Part shown: positions 18,048 through 27,595 of the stretch, in pieces
How the letters are laid out: every line of letters starts with the position of its first letter
How positions within the stretch are numbered: position 1 is the first letter of the stretch
Source of the DNA: DASWIG01 sp965371445
Lineage (GTDB): Bacteria > Acidobacteriota > Thermoanaerobaculia > Multivoradales > J023
DNA: 54,018 nucleotides
Direction of reading: 5' to 3'
NCBI GenBank assembly: GCA_965371445.1
Contig: CBDUYN010000052.1
Location: 1 to 54,018, forward strand
Made by a program: the position numbers and the translations under genes
Notes under the pieces: generated by a model
Database searches by the model: none
What the model was told of the DNA's origin: nothing
The model's input: only the letters and a program-made list of their open reading frames with translations

Positions 18048-19222
18048 CGTCCCCAGGCCTCCCGCAGATGGACGCCGATCGCGTCGCGCCACGCCTCCAG
18101 GGTGTAGGAGGCCGCGCGCCGCCGCCCGGCCTCCGACATCGCCGCCATCTCCTCCGGCGTCCCGGCAAGGCGGCGGAGCGCCGCCGTGACTGCTTCCGGC
18201 GTCGTGTCCTCAAGCAGGACGCCGCAGCCGTCGCCGAGAAGCGCCGGCACCGCCGACACCGGCGTCGCCACCACCACCGCGCCACAGGCCATCGCCTCCA
18301 CCACCACCTTCGGGAACCCCTCCGCGACCCGAGTTGGAAAGACCAGGACATCGGATTGGTCGAGCTTCTCCAGCACTTCGCCGTGGCCAACGTTGCCGCA
18401 AAACGTCACCGCTTCCCCCAGACCGAGCTCGGCGACGAGGGCACGGAGCGCCGCAAGCTCGGGTCCGTCGCCGAGGACGTCGAGGACGGCCTCGGTCCCC
18501 TCGCGGCGCAGAGCGGCCAGGGCCTGAATCGTCGTCCTCGTGTTCTTGCCCCGCGTCAGCCGTCCGACGCTTGCGAGCCGCAGGGGACGTCCCGGACGCC
18601 ACGGTTCCCTGGGCGGGCGCGCCGCGACCTCGGCGGCCGTCAGGGTCGTCGCGAAGACGGAGCGGATCGCCGGGTTGCGCGGCTCGGGCCTCCCGCCGCC
18701 GCCGGTCGAGAGCACCACCCGCTTGCCGCCGGATCGCCGGCCGCCGGATCGCCGGCCGCCAGCGATCCGCACCAGGACGCGCCAGAGGATCCGGTCGGCG
18801 ACGCTACCCCGGTCGCCCCAGGTCCCGCAGTGCCGGACGAAAAGGGGCTTCCGGCGCAGGAGCGCCAGCGGAATGGCAAGGCTCCCGACGTCGCCCGGGA
18901 CCACGGCGTGGACGGCGTCGCCGCGGCCGACCTCGCGCCAGAGCCGTGGCAGGAGGGTGGGTAGGCGTACCAAGAGCGCGAGCTTTCGCCGCGCGCCGCT
19001 TCCCGGCGGCTCGGGGAAAGCGCGGACCGAAAGCGAGCGCCCGTCAAGCGGCGTCGTGCCCGGGGGCCTCTCGGTCCGTCGCTGCGGCAGGACGAGCGTC
19101 GTCCGTTCGAAAAGCTCCGAGAGCGCCGCCATCTGGAACGGGAAACCGCCGTCGGTGGCAAAGCCCGAGGGCGAGGTGGGATCTTCCCAGCACGGCTTGT
19201 ACGACAGAACGACGAGGTGCAT
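18044..19222 (-). CDS. Glycosyltransferase family 4 (GT-B)
   Basis: This 392-residue retaining-type GT-B glycosyltransferase has an N-terminal acceptor domain starting HLVVLSYKPCWEDPTSPSGFATDGGFPFQM. The C-terminal sugar-nucleotide domain contains RLASVGRLTRGKN and the glutamate motif TRVAEGFPKVVVEAMACGAVVVAT, the E-x7-E region near residues 300-320. The sugar and acceptor are unknown. It is coupled to a NodB deacetylase downstream (4-nt overlap). Together they look like a small surface-polysaccharide modification unit. A short GGRRSGGRRSGGK stretch near residues 155-167 reflects a local 12-bp tandem repeat. Confidence 0.9.
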   Translation of the reverse strand: MHLVVLSYKPCWEDPTSPSGFATDGGFPFQMAALSELFERTTLVLPQRRTERPPGTTPLDGRSLSVRAFPEPPGSGARRKLALLVRLPTLLPRLWREVGRGDAVHAVVPGDVGSLAIPLALLRRKPLFVRHCGTWGDRGSVADRILWRVLVRIAGGRRSGGRRSGGKRVVLSTGGGGRPEPRNPAIRSVFATTLTAAEVAARPPREPWRPGRPLRLASVGRLTRGKNTRTTIQALAALRREGTEAVLDVLGDGPELAALRALVAELGLGEAVTFCGNVGHGEVLEKLDQSDVLVFPTRVAEGFPKVVVEAMACGAVVVATPVSAVPALLGDGCGVLLEDTTPEAVTAALRRLAGTPEEMAAMSEAGRRRAASYTLEAWRDAIGVHLREAWGR

Positions 19223-19365
19223 TGAGGAAGCACCCTAACGGAGGGCCGCGACGCGCTGCAAGCGAAGCTCAGGCTAAATCGGCGCCGGCGAGCGCGACCC
19301 CGGCTCGCTCTGACGCTCTGCGTCGGGGCTCTCTTCCGACGCTCCGCGTCGTCCTCGCGGCCTGT

Positions 19366-20334
19366 TCATTCTCCTGCCGCGGGCTCCGCCGCTTCCTGAG
19401 GCGGCGGGTAGAGCCTCTTGAAGGTCTCGGAGCCGAAGATCTCGACGACCATGAAGCCGAGATCCTGGCTCTTCTCCGGATCCGGTACCTCTTCGGCCGC
19501 GATCTCGCGGACGTTCTCGCGAAGGTCCTCGCACTCCTCGGCGGTCAGAGGCGGAATCGTCTCTGCTGCCAGCTTCTGGAGGTCCCCTTCGAATCGCTGC
19601 CGGGCCTCCTGGAAAGAGAGGGAAACCAGACGGGAACGTACCAGAGAGGTGGTGTCGAGCTCGCCGTCCGGCTCGGAAGGACCGGCTTGGAGGTCTTTGA
19701 GGCGGTCCGCCTTGAAGATCGTCTCGAAGAACTCCTCCCCCATGAAGTTGAGGACGAGGAATCCCAGGGCATAGACCTTGTCCTGATCGCGGTTCGACCC
19801 TTCATTGATATCCTTGAGCTTGCTCGCCAGGTCCTTCTGCTCCTGAAGGCTCAGGTTCTGGGTGCTTTCCAGGATCATGTTGCTCGCGTAGTCGCGGGTT
19901 GCCTGGAAGCTGAGACCTGATGGTAGGCCGAACACGATCTCGGTGCGTCTCAGTGCACGGCTGCGGTCGATCTGGCGGTCCAGAGCCGAAAGCAGCTGAT
20001 CGACGATGATTCCAGGGCCGATCGCGACGTCTTCGTCGCCGACCTTGACGGAAGTGACGCGGACGCGAAGGATGGCCGCCGCGCCGAATCCCCCCAGCAA
20101 GGCGTAGCCCAGATGGGCGCCCAGGGTCGTCACCTCGGCCGCCGTCTCGAGGAGGACCCCGTAGGCGACGACACCGAGCAGAGCGTTGACGAGGACGTAG
20201 ATGAGGCCGAACTTCTCTTTGACGGCCTGGAAGGGCTCGTCCCGGTAGCGAGAAATGACCTCGACGCCGCCGGTGACGAGGCCGGCGAGGAAGGCGAGGA
20301 GCGCTGCGGCGGCGGAGACGAACGAGATGTCCAA
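19366..20334 (-). CDS. Integral membrane protein of unknown function
   Basis: This 322-residue protein is not recognised. Three hydrophobic segments lie near residues 5-23 (FVSAAAALLAFLAGLVTGG), 43-63 (LIYVLVNALLGVVAYGVLL) and 70-90 (AHLGYALLGGFGAAAIL). A long soluble, acidic, helical C-terminal part (about 95-322) follows. The soluble part contains two copies of a similar motif, YALGFLVLNFMGEEFFETIF and DLGFMVVEIFGSETFKRLY, each preceded by a charged helix. This suggests an internal duplication. It lies 19 nt downstream of a winged-helix gene in the same orientation, so they are probably co-expressed. Sensing or signalling at the membrane is only a guess. Confidence 0.75.
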   Translation of the reverse strand: MDISFVSAAAALLAFLAGLVTGGVEVISRYRDEPFQAVKEKFGLIYVLVNALLGVVAYGVLLETAAEVTTLGAHLGYALLGGFGAAAILRVRVTSVKVGDEDVAIGPGIIVDQLLSALDRQIDRSRALRRTEIVFGLPSGLSFQATRDYASNMILESTQNLSLQEQKDLASKLKDINEGSNRDQDKVYALGFLVLNFMGEEFFETIFKADRLKDLQAGPSEPDGELDTTSLVRSRLVSLSFQEARQRFEGDLQKLAAETIPPLTAEECEDLRENVREIAAEEVPDPEKSQDLGFMVVEIFGSETFKRLYPPPQEAAEPAAGE

Positions 20335-20353
20335 AGAGCCTCCTGAATGGAGG

Positions 20354-20710
20354 TCAGTGGGTGTCCGGGCGCACGGCCGTCTCGGCGGCCGGGCTTAGCG
20401 TCCAGGCCCTCGGCTTGAGGCGCAGCATCACGATGTCGCCCTTTCCGGTTTCCTGGATCACCAGCCCCTTCTTGGCGAGGCGGTTGACGGCCCAGCGCGA
20501 GCGCCGCCGCGGCACGCCGGTCTGGACCTCGACCTGGGACCGGGTGGCCATGCCTCCGGACTCCTTGAGGACCCGCAGGACCCGGCTGTCGACGTCCTCT
20601 TCAGCCGCTGCGAAAGGGAGGGCAACCGACTTGGCGGGGGTGTCGGAGCCTTCGCGCAGGGTCTCCCAGAAGAGGCGGTTCGACGTAGTCTTGGGGTATC
20701 TCGTGCTCAT
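20354..20710 (-). CDS. Small winged-helix DNA-binding protein
   Basis: This 118-residue protein has a C-terminal helix-turn-helix with wing (VLRVLKESGGMATRSQVEVQ, VPRRRSRWAVNRLAKKGLV, then the hairpin IQETGKGDIVMLRL). It resembles MarR- or replication-type winged helices. The first 40 residues are probably flexible. I chose the ATG at 20710 (MSTRYPKTTSNR). An upstream start at 20776 would overlap the TonB-receptor end. It is followed closely by the membrane protein at 19366-20334, making a two-gene unit in which this could be the regulator. Confidence 0.7.
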   Translation of the reverse strand: MSTRYPKTTSNRLFWETLREGSDTPAKSVALPFAAAEEDVDSRVLRVLKESGGMATRSQVEVQTGVPRRRSRWAVNRLAKKGLVIQETGKGDIVMLRLKPRAWTLSPAAETAVRPDTH

Positions 20711-20750
20711 CACTTCCAGGTTAGTGGATCGACCGGTGGGCGTCAAGGGC

Positions 20751-22911
20751 TCAGTTGAAGGCGAAGCGCACGCCAAGGCGGAATACCCGCGGGGTCAGGA
20801 TCTCGGTCACGTGATTCGAGGTGCTGGCGCCGAGGCGGTGCTGGCGCTGCAGCACAGTGGCTTCGTTGAGCACGTTGAAGAGCTCGAGGCTGACGGTGAG
20901 GCGGGAGTACGCGGCCCAGGTAGTACGGGATCGCGTAGCCTTCGCAGCCATTCAAAGCGGCCGAGGTGATGATCTCGTCGCCGTTCAAGTCTTCGTAGTA
21001 GAAGTACGCGTACGCGTATCCTGCCGGATAGCTCTCGAGGGCGTAGCCGTTGCGCAACTGCTCGGCGAAGCATGAGTAGCTGGCACGGATGAGCGTCTTG
21101 CGCCCGTCGCCGAGGGCGTAAGTCAGGCCGAAGCGCGGCGTGATGTCCTCCCATGTGAACGGCTGGTCGAAGCCCGAGGCGACCGCCATCGGCAGAAGCG
21201 GCGTCCCGTCAGGCAGGGTCTCGAAGCCCGGCACGCCCTGAACCTTGAACGGACTGACCGTCGCGTCCTGCTGATCGAAGCGTAGACCGACGTTCAAGGT
21301 CAGGTCGCCCACCGTCATGGTATCCTGGGCGTAGGCGCTCAGATACTCCGTCTCCATGTCGGAGCCGGTCATCCGCGACACCTGAAAGATATTGTAGGGG
21401 TAGCCGAAGGTCTCATAAAAGTCGAGACGCAGACCGTTGCCGGGATACAGGTTCTGCGACTCGAGCTTGACCGTACGGTAGCCGACGCCAAACTTCAAGT
21501 CGTGGCTGACATTGCCTGCAGTGAAAAACATATTGCCATCGAGCTTGAACTGATCCTGCGGACGCACCGTGTCGTGGTGGAAGAAGTTGTTCTGCCACAC
21601 AAAGTCCTTGTCGAGGACGATCGATGGACCATCGAGGCCGCCCTGCGGGGTCAGCTGGTAGCCGTGGCCGACGTAGGAGGCCATACCGGTCAGGTAGAAA
21701 TTCGATGAAAAGACTTGCGTGTCCTCGATCTTCCAGATGTCGGCGGAACCTGTCTCGTTCCAGGTGGTGGGCTGCGGGCGTGTGGGACTCGCGTTGCGGC
21801 CAATTTTGACCCTGTCACCGTAGTTGTAGAAGAAGACAACCGAGTTTTTGCTGGTCAGTTGAACGTTGAGCTTCCCGCCGTAGTTCTCTAGTTTGGTGAA
21901 GTTGGACCCGTCGTCAGCGGTCAGCAGGTCAATCTCGTTGCGGCCGTAATTGGCCCAGATCCACAGCTTGTCGCGGACGATCGGACCGCCGAATTCGCCG
22001 CCCCAGTCCTCAAAAGAGACAATGCGTTTGCCCTGCTTGAAGGAGTTCTGATCCGTCGCGGGGTCATTGCCGTCGAAGTCCTGACCGAGGTCCGACTGCG
22101 AGAGTTTGAGGGTCGATTGCCAGACGCCGTCGACCTTGAGGAAACGGGTCGATCCGCGCCACTCGTTGGTGCCGCGGCGGGTCACCATATTCAGGGTCAC
22201 GCCCCCAGTAGCGAGCGAGGCATCGGAGCCGCCAGTCGTCACCTGGATCTCCTCGAAGGCGTCGAAGTTGTAATATGTCGGAGAAGCACCGATGGCCGAC
22301 ATGTCGGTGATCACCACACCATCCACAGCCCAAACCGCATCGCTGTCTTCCGAGCCCGGACCGACGAACCTCGCCTGCTGGCCGCTCTCGTTACCGCCAA
22401 CGTTGATGCGGTCGGTCTGCACGCCCGGAATCGTCTGCAGCACGGCCCAGGGGTCACGCGCCGCCGAGATTTTATCGGTCTGCCTCCGGTTAGCGCCAGC
22501 CCGGATCTCAGCAGAGTCGAGTAGTGGGATCTCAGCGGTGACGGTGATCGTCTCCTCAATCGCCAGCGGCACCTCAATCTCGATCCTTATGTTCCGGCCG
22601 CCGCTGATCACCACCTTCGGGTACTCGACGGTGGAGAAGCCCTCAAGCGTCGCCTTCAGCCGATAGGTTCCCGGCGCCAAGCCGAGGAAGCGGAACTGGC
22701 CCACGGGGTTTGTGACCTGGACCTGGGGCGCGCCGCCCCCCGACAACTTCACGGTCGCACCTGGCAGAGGAGTGCCCTCGCTGTCCAGAGTCATGCCGTA
22801 GAGGTTCCCGGTCTGAAGTTGCGCGAACGCTGGTGGGTCCAACACCAGACCCAGAACCAGGACGCACCTGAGGCCCCGGCCAAGATTGCACTTTGTCGCG
22901 GCACCTCTCAT
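20751..22911 (-). pseudogene. TonB-dependent receptor, truncated and frameshifted
   Basis: The N-terminus is intact: a signal peptide (CVLVLGLVLDPPAFA), a carboxypeptidase-regulatory-like domain (GMTLDSEGTPLPGATVKLSG), a TonB-box/plug region (PWAVLQTIPGVQTDRINVGG, VWAVDGVVITDMSAIGASPT) and many outer-membrane beta strands. After the strand ending CEGYAIPYYLG (about residue 650) the frame breaks. The true C-terminus, RLTVSLELFNVLNEATVLQ to RLGVRFAFN ending in phenylalanine, follows in another frame (20751-20920). Receptors of this type in Acidobacteriota are usually 900-1,000 residues, so about 200 barrel residues are missing at the junction. Read in the main frame it ends as nonsense at 20743. 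It probably cannot form a pore. Confidence 0.8.
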
Positions 22912-22930
22912 GTGATTAACTCATTTCTGG

Positions 22931-24286
22931 ATGCTGAGAGATGTTTCCCAGTTCCACAAGCACCTCGGAGCACAGCTGACGAAGGAGCTCGGCGACGAGA
23001 GGGTCACGGTCTCGGCCAGTTCCGATTCCCAGATGGGTGATGTCCGCAAGACCGCCGTCCTGGTCCCGGTGATTCGGAAGTCGACCGATTGCGAGCGCGG
23101 GCTGACCGGCTTCCATGAGGAGCTTCAGAGCAAGGGTGCGGGAGCGGACGAGGAGGCGATGCGGATCGTTCCCGTCCTGGTCAAGAACCTGGCGGAGGAG
23201 AAGTGGCCTGAATCCTGCCGGAAAGCGGGGGCGCGTTTCTCTTTTTTTCACGGAGTGGGGCTCGGCCAGAGGCTCGAGCCCCATGCCGGGGCGTTTCAGG
23301 AGAAGATGAAACATCTGGCCGGCCGGCTGAGTGCCATTCTCAAGAAGCTCCACGACGGGAACGGCTCAGAAACGGCGAGAGAGCCGGAAGTCGTCCGCCG
23401 AGGCAAGGCCGAGACGGTCTTCCTTGCTGCGCCAACCGACGACCTCCGTAGCCATCGGCGGGAGCTCAAACGGAAACTCGAGGGTCTCTTCGCCCGTGAT
23501 TACCCGCCTCCTCATCGGAAGAAAGAGCATGCCGCGGAGGTCGCCGCCGCGGTCGCGGCGGCCGAGTTGAGCGTCCACTTCCTTGGCTTATCTCCCGGTG
23601 AGAAGATCGACGACGAACCGAGCAAGACCTACGCGGTCGAACAAGCTGAGATCAGTCTGGAGAAGGCTTCTTCACAGCTCGTCCTGCTGCCGAAGGAGCT
23701 CGTCCTTGACGACGTCGAGGAGGCTTCCTATCGCGAATTTCTGGAAAGGCTGCAGAAGAGGGCGTCCACCGTAGACAAGCTCGATCTGGTTCGCTTCGAG
23801 AGGCGGGATATGGCCGACGTCGTGCTTGCGAAGCTCCATGAGTTGAGGAGGCCCTCCGAGAGCAGCGAGCGTTCTGTTTTTTTCGACGTCAAGAAGGAGC
23901 ATATACCCCACGTCGCGGATCTCTTCGTGGAACTGGTCGACAGACATATCTGGCCGCTGACTCTGGCTCCCGGGCTCGGGCCGAGGGAGCAGCGGCCGGA
24001 TTTCGAGAAGAAGCTCGACCGTGCCCAGATCCATGTCGTGGTCTTCGCGGACCCGGACGACCGTCGATGGGTCAAGGGACGGTTGGAAGACGCCCTTAAG
24101 CTGATGATGGAAAAACCCGAGGAGCCGCACCAGCTGTGCGTCTATCTTGCGCCGCCCGCCAAGGCGCTCGACAGTGTGCCGTACCGTGGTCTGGTCGAGC
24201 TCATCGACGGCATGGAGGGTTTTCAAGAAAGAACTTTGCAAGAGCTCGAAGCGATCTTGCGCAAGGTCTACGGCGAGGACGAATGA
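22931..24286 (+). CDS. TIR-like / DUF4062-like signalling protein of a STAND conflict system
   Basis: This 451-residue protein has three alpha/beta parts. Residues 1-145 resemble a TIR domain that has lost its first strand: QFHKHLGAQLTKELG, then AVLVPVIRKSTDCERGLTGF as the core strand and following helix, and RIVPVLVKNL. Residues 165-310 resemble DUF4062/TIR-like domains (ETVFLAAPTDDLRSHRRELK, then ELSVHFLGLSPGEKID). Residues 345-440 form another small fold (HVVVFADPDDRRWVKGRLED). Such proteins are encoded beside nSTAND-WD40 ATPases, and here the stop overlaps the start of that gene (ATGA). A TGA lies in frame just upstream of the ATG, so a longer N-terminus is not available. Enzymatic NADase activity is doubtful because the canonical start of TIR is missing. 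Confidence 0.65.
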   Translation: MLRDVSQFHKHLGAQLTKELGDERVTVSASSDSQMGDVRKTAVLVPVIRKSTDCERGLTGFHEELQSKGAGADEEAMRIVPVLVKNLAEEKWPESCRKAGARFSFFHGVGLGQRLEPHAGAFQEKMKHLAGRLSAILKKLHDGNGSETAREPEVVRRGKAETVFLAAPTDDLRSHRRELKRKLEGLFARDYPPPHRKKEHAAEVAAAVAAAELSVHFLGLSPGEKIDDEPSKTYAVEQAEISLEKASSQLVLLPKELVLDDVEEASYREFLERLQKRASTVDKLDLVRFERRDMADVVLAKLHELRRPSESSERSVFFDVKKEHIPHVADLFVELVDRHIWPLTLAPGLGPREQRPDFEKKLDRAQIHVVVFADPDDRRWVKGRLEDALKLMMEKPEEPHQLCVYLAPPAKALDSVPYRGLVELIDGMEGFQERTLQELEAILRKVYGEDE

Positions 24287-27200
24287 ATACCCGGGCCGAT
24301 TCCCCCTACGTCGGCCTGCGGTCCTTCGAGCGCCACGAAAGCCGCATCTTTTTCGGCCGTACGGAGCAGACGACGGAGCTTCTGGAGCGTCTTTATCAAA
24401 CTCGGTTCTTGGCTGTGGTCGGAACCTCCGGCAGCGGAAAGTCGTCACTGGTGCAGGCTGGGCTGATTCCGGCTCTTGTGAGCGGCTTTCTCGTCGAAGG
24501 CCGGGACCGGTGGCGGACCGCGACCGTCAAACCGGGCGAAGCGCCGCGCCAGAACCTCGTTCAAGGGCTTGCCGGGGCCTTCGAAACCCCGTCACTCGCC
24601 GACACTCTGGAAGAGGCCATCGCGGAAGGCCACGCCGACGGATTGCTCGAGAGCCTCCAACCGCGGCTTGGTGAGGAGGGGACCAACCTCCTCCTCGTCG
24701 TCGACCAGTTCGAGGAGATCTTCCGCTTCCGTGGCCTCGAAGACGAGGAACAGCTCGCTCAGATGCCGCCCGAGAAACGGCGGGAGCGGATTCGCCGTCG
24801 CGTCGCGGCGGCCGATTTCGTCGACCTCTTGCTCGAGCTGCCCGCCATGGCGGAGCAAAAGGACCTACCGGTCTACACGGTGCTGACCATGCGCTCGGAG
24901 TTTCTGGGCAACTGCGAGCTCTTCTACGGCCTGCCGCAGGCCATGAACCGTAGCCAGTACCTCGTGCCGCGCCTGGGACGACGGCAGTTGCGCGAGACAA
25001 TCGTGGGGCCGGCGAGCCTCTTCGAAGCCCGCATCGCGCCGCAACTGCGCGACCGGTTGCTCAACAAGCTCGGCGACCGCTCGGACCGCCTGCCGGTGCT
25101 TCAGCACGCTCTGCTTCGTACCTGGGACGCCTGGTGTAGCGACGGCAAGGAGGGCGAAATCGATCTCCGGCACTACGAAGCGATCGGCGGGCTTGAGGGC
25201 GCGATTTCCCAACACGCCAAGAAGATCCTCCGCCAGGAGGATCTGGCAACGACTGAGCGAGTTTTCAAAGCCCTTGCCGAAACCGATTCAGATCATCGCC
25301 GCGTGCGCCGGCTGGCGAAATTCGGAGAGCTTGTCGCCTTAAGCGACGCAGAGGAGCCCGCTGTGCGGACGGTGGTGGAGCGTTTCTCCGCCGAAGGCTG
25401 CAACTTTCTCGTGCTTTCCCGCGACGCCGGCCCGGATCAAACCGTCGAGATCTTCCACGAGAGCCTCATCCGCCAATGGGAGCAACTGAGAAAGTGGATC
25501 GACAAGGACACCGAGGATCGCACCCGCTTCCGGACTTTGATCGGGCGAGCCCAGGAATGGATGTCAGGCGGCTCCGATGCCGGGCAGAGACCTCGAAACC
25601 ACGTACAGATGGTGGAAGGAGGCACAAGTGGGTCCGGAATGGGCCCGACGTCACGGTCACGGCGCCGACGAGCACACGCTGGCCGCGGAATATCTGCGAA
25701 ACAGCCGGAAGCAACGAGCCATAAGGCGAGGTGTATCGTGGGTCGTCGGTATCCTACTCGCCCTCACCCTGCTGATTTCGTGGCGCCAGCAGCAGGTCAA
25801 CGAGCAGCAAAGGAGCATCAACGACGCCCGGATGCTGGAGGCGAACGCGGAGCTCATGATGAACGAGAGCGGGCATCTTCTCCAGCGCAGCGTCCTCCTC
25901 GCCGCCGACAGTCTGAACCGGTTCGAGAAGCTCGGAATGGGCCCTGGCAATACCACCCACCTCTTAGAGGCCCAAAGTGGCGAGGAGATCCATCGGATCG
26001 ACCATGAAGAGCTGGTCCGAGCCGTGCTTTTCAGTCCCGCGGGAAAGTACGTCGCGACAGCGAGCGCCGATCGAACCGCCTGCCTCCTAGACCTCGAATC
26101 GTTGAGACAGAGATGTCTTGAAGGCCATGGCGACGCGGTGACCTCGCTGGCCTTCAGCCGCGACGAGAGCTATCTTGCGACGGCGAGCGACGACAATACC
26201 GTCAGGCTCTGGAAGACCGTTTCGGGAGAAGGACGGGAAATCGGTCTTCCCTATCCCGGTTCAGAGCTCACCTTCAGCCGCGACGGCTCTCTGCTGGCAA
26301 CAGTGAGCTACGACACGGTTCACGTCTGGTCGGTGACCGATCTCAGCGAGGTGGTCCAACTCCATCATGAAGGGGAGGTCTGGGCGGTGGCTTTCAATCC
26401 CGGACCCGAGCCGGCGTCGCGGGGCCAGCTTGCCATGGCAAATCGCAACGCCGTCCGGATCTGGGACGTGCCGAACGGCCGCGAGGTGCAGCACTTTCGC
26501 CACGTGACCGCCAGCTACGACGGTACGGTGCGACTCTGGTTTGCCCCCGCGAGCGCTCGGACGGGGCCGTTCTTCCACCGCAGCGAGGTCCTGGACGTCG
26601 CGTTCCATCCCGAGGGCCGACTTCTGGCGACGGCGGGTCGAGACAACGTGCATCTCTGGTCGGTTCCCGAGGCGCCCTCACAGCCTCCCGGTGCGAGAGC
26701 GCTCGTCAAGACCCTGAATCCTCCGGCTCAGGTCTTCACCGTAGCTTTCAGCCCGGACGGGCAGCTGCTCGCCACAGGAGACGTCGGCGGCACCGTCTCG
26801 CTCTGGGATCTCTCGCCCTCCGGCCAGCAAGTGGTGGCTCGGCTCCGACACGACAAGGACAAGAGCGTCCATGACGTCACCTTCAGCGCGGACGGAAGCC
26901 TTCTGGCGAGCGCGGGCCACGACGGCACGGCGCGGGTCTGGGAGGTCGCAACGCGTGAAGAACGCCACCGGCTACGGCTGGAGAATCGTGAGGGGACACG
27001 CCGCAGGCCATTCTACAGCGTCGCGTTCCATCCTGAGGGGACACTCCTGGCGGCGGCCACCCGCGGCGAGGTCCGGATCTCGGACCTGGTCGAGGACGAA
27101 AGGAGCTCGATCCCGCTCGCCCCTGGCGACGACGTCGTCCTCCACGCGGTGGCTTTCAGTCCGGACGGGCGCTACCTGGCCGCCGCCGGAGAGTATCCGA

Positions 27201-27595
27201 TGGTCTTCTTGTGGCAGGCCGACGCGCCTTGGCCGCCGATCGAGGGAATCTCGCGCCTCGCCCACGAGGGGGACATCTTCTCGCTCGCGTTCAGCCCCGA
27301 CGGAGAGTACCTCGCCTCCGGAGACGAGTTCGGCGCCAAGGTTTGGAAGCTGGCGACCGGCGAGCAGGTCGCTCAGGTCAGCCATCTCGACCCGGTCCGG
27401 GCCGTGGAATTTCGACCCGACGGAAGATACCTGGCCACGGGCAGCGACGACCTCACCGCCCGCCTCTGGCCGCTCCGGTCGGAGGACCTGATCTTCGAAG
27501 CGTGCGCCCGGCTGACCATCGAGCTGTCCAAGGTCGGACGGCAGCGCTTCTTCGGCGACGAGTCCTACCGGGAGATCTGTGCCCGGCAGGACTAA
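24283..27595 (+). pseudogene. nSTAND ATPase with WD40 repeats, interrupted by one frameshift
   Basis: Frame one (24283 to about 25583) encodes YVGLRSFERHESRIFFGRTE, Walker A GTSGSGKS near 47-54, Walker B LLLVVDQFEEIF near 140, the arm region PRLGRRQLRETIVGPA and the winged-helix/HTH part FHESLIRQWEQLRKWI. At GGSDAG the sense moves by one base into the next frame. That frame gives RDLETTYRWWKEAQVGPEWA, one transmembrane segment (SWVVGILLALTLLISW) and about twelve WD40 blades (VAFSPDGQLLATGDVGGTVS type) to 27595. Joined, it is a typical 1,100-residue nSTAND-TM-WD40 sensor. Either a real mutation, a sequencing error or a split gene (ATG at 25577 with a weak RBS) explains the break. It is coupled to the TIR-like gene upstream. 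Confidence 0.85.

Noticed and set aside
25577..25600. Programmed ribosomal frameshift in the nSTAND gene
   Set aside because: No slippery heptamer or clear downstream pseudoknot was seen, so a mutation or sequence error is the simpler reading.
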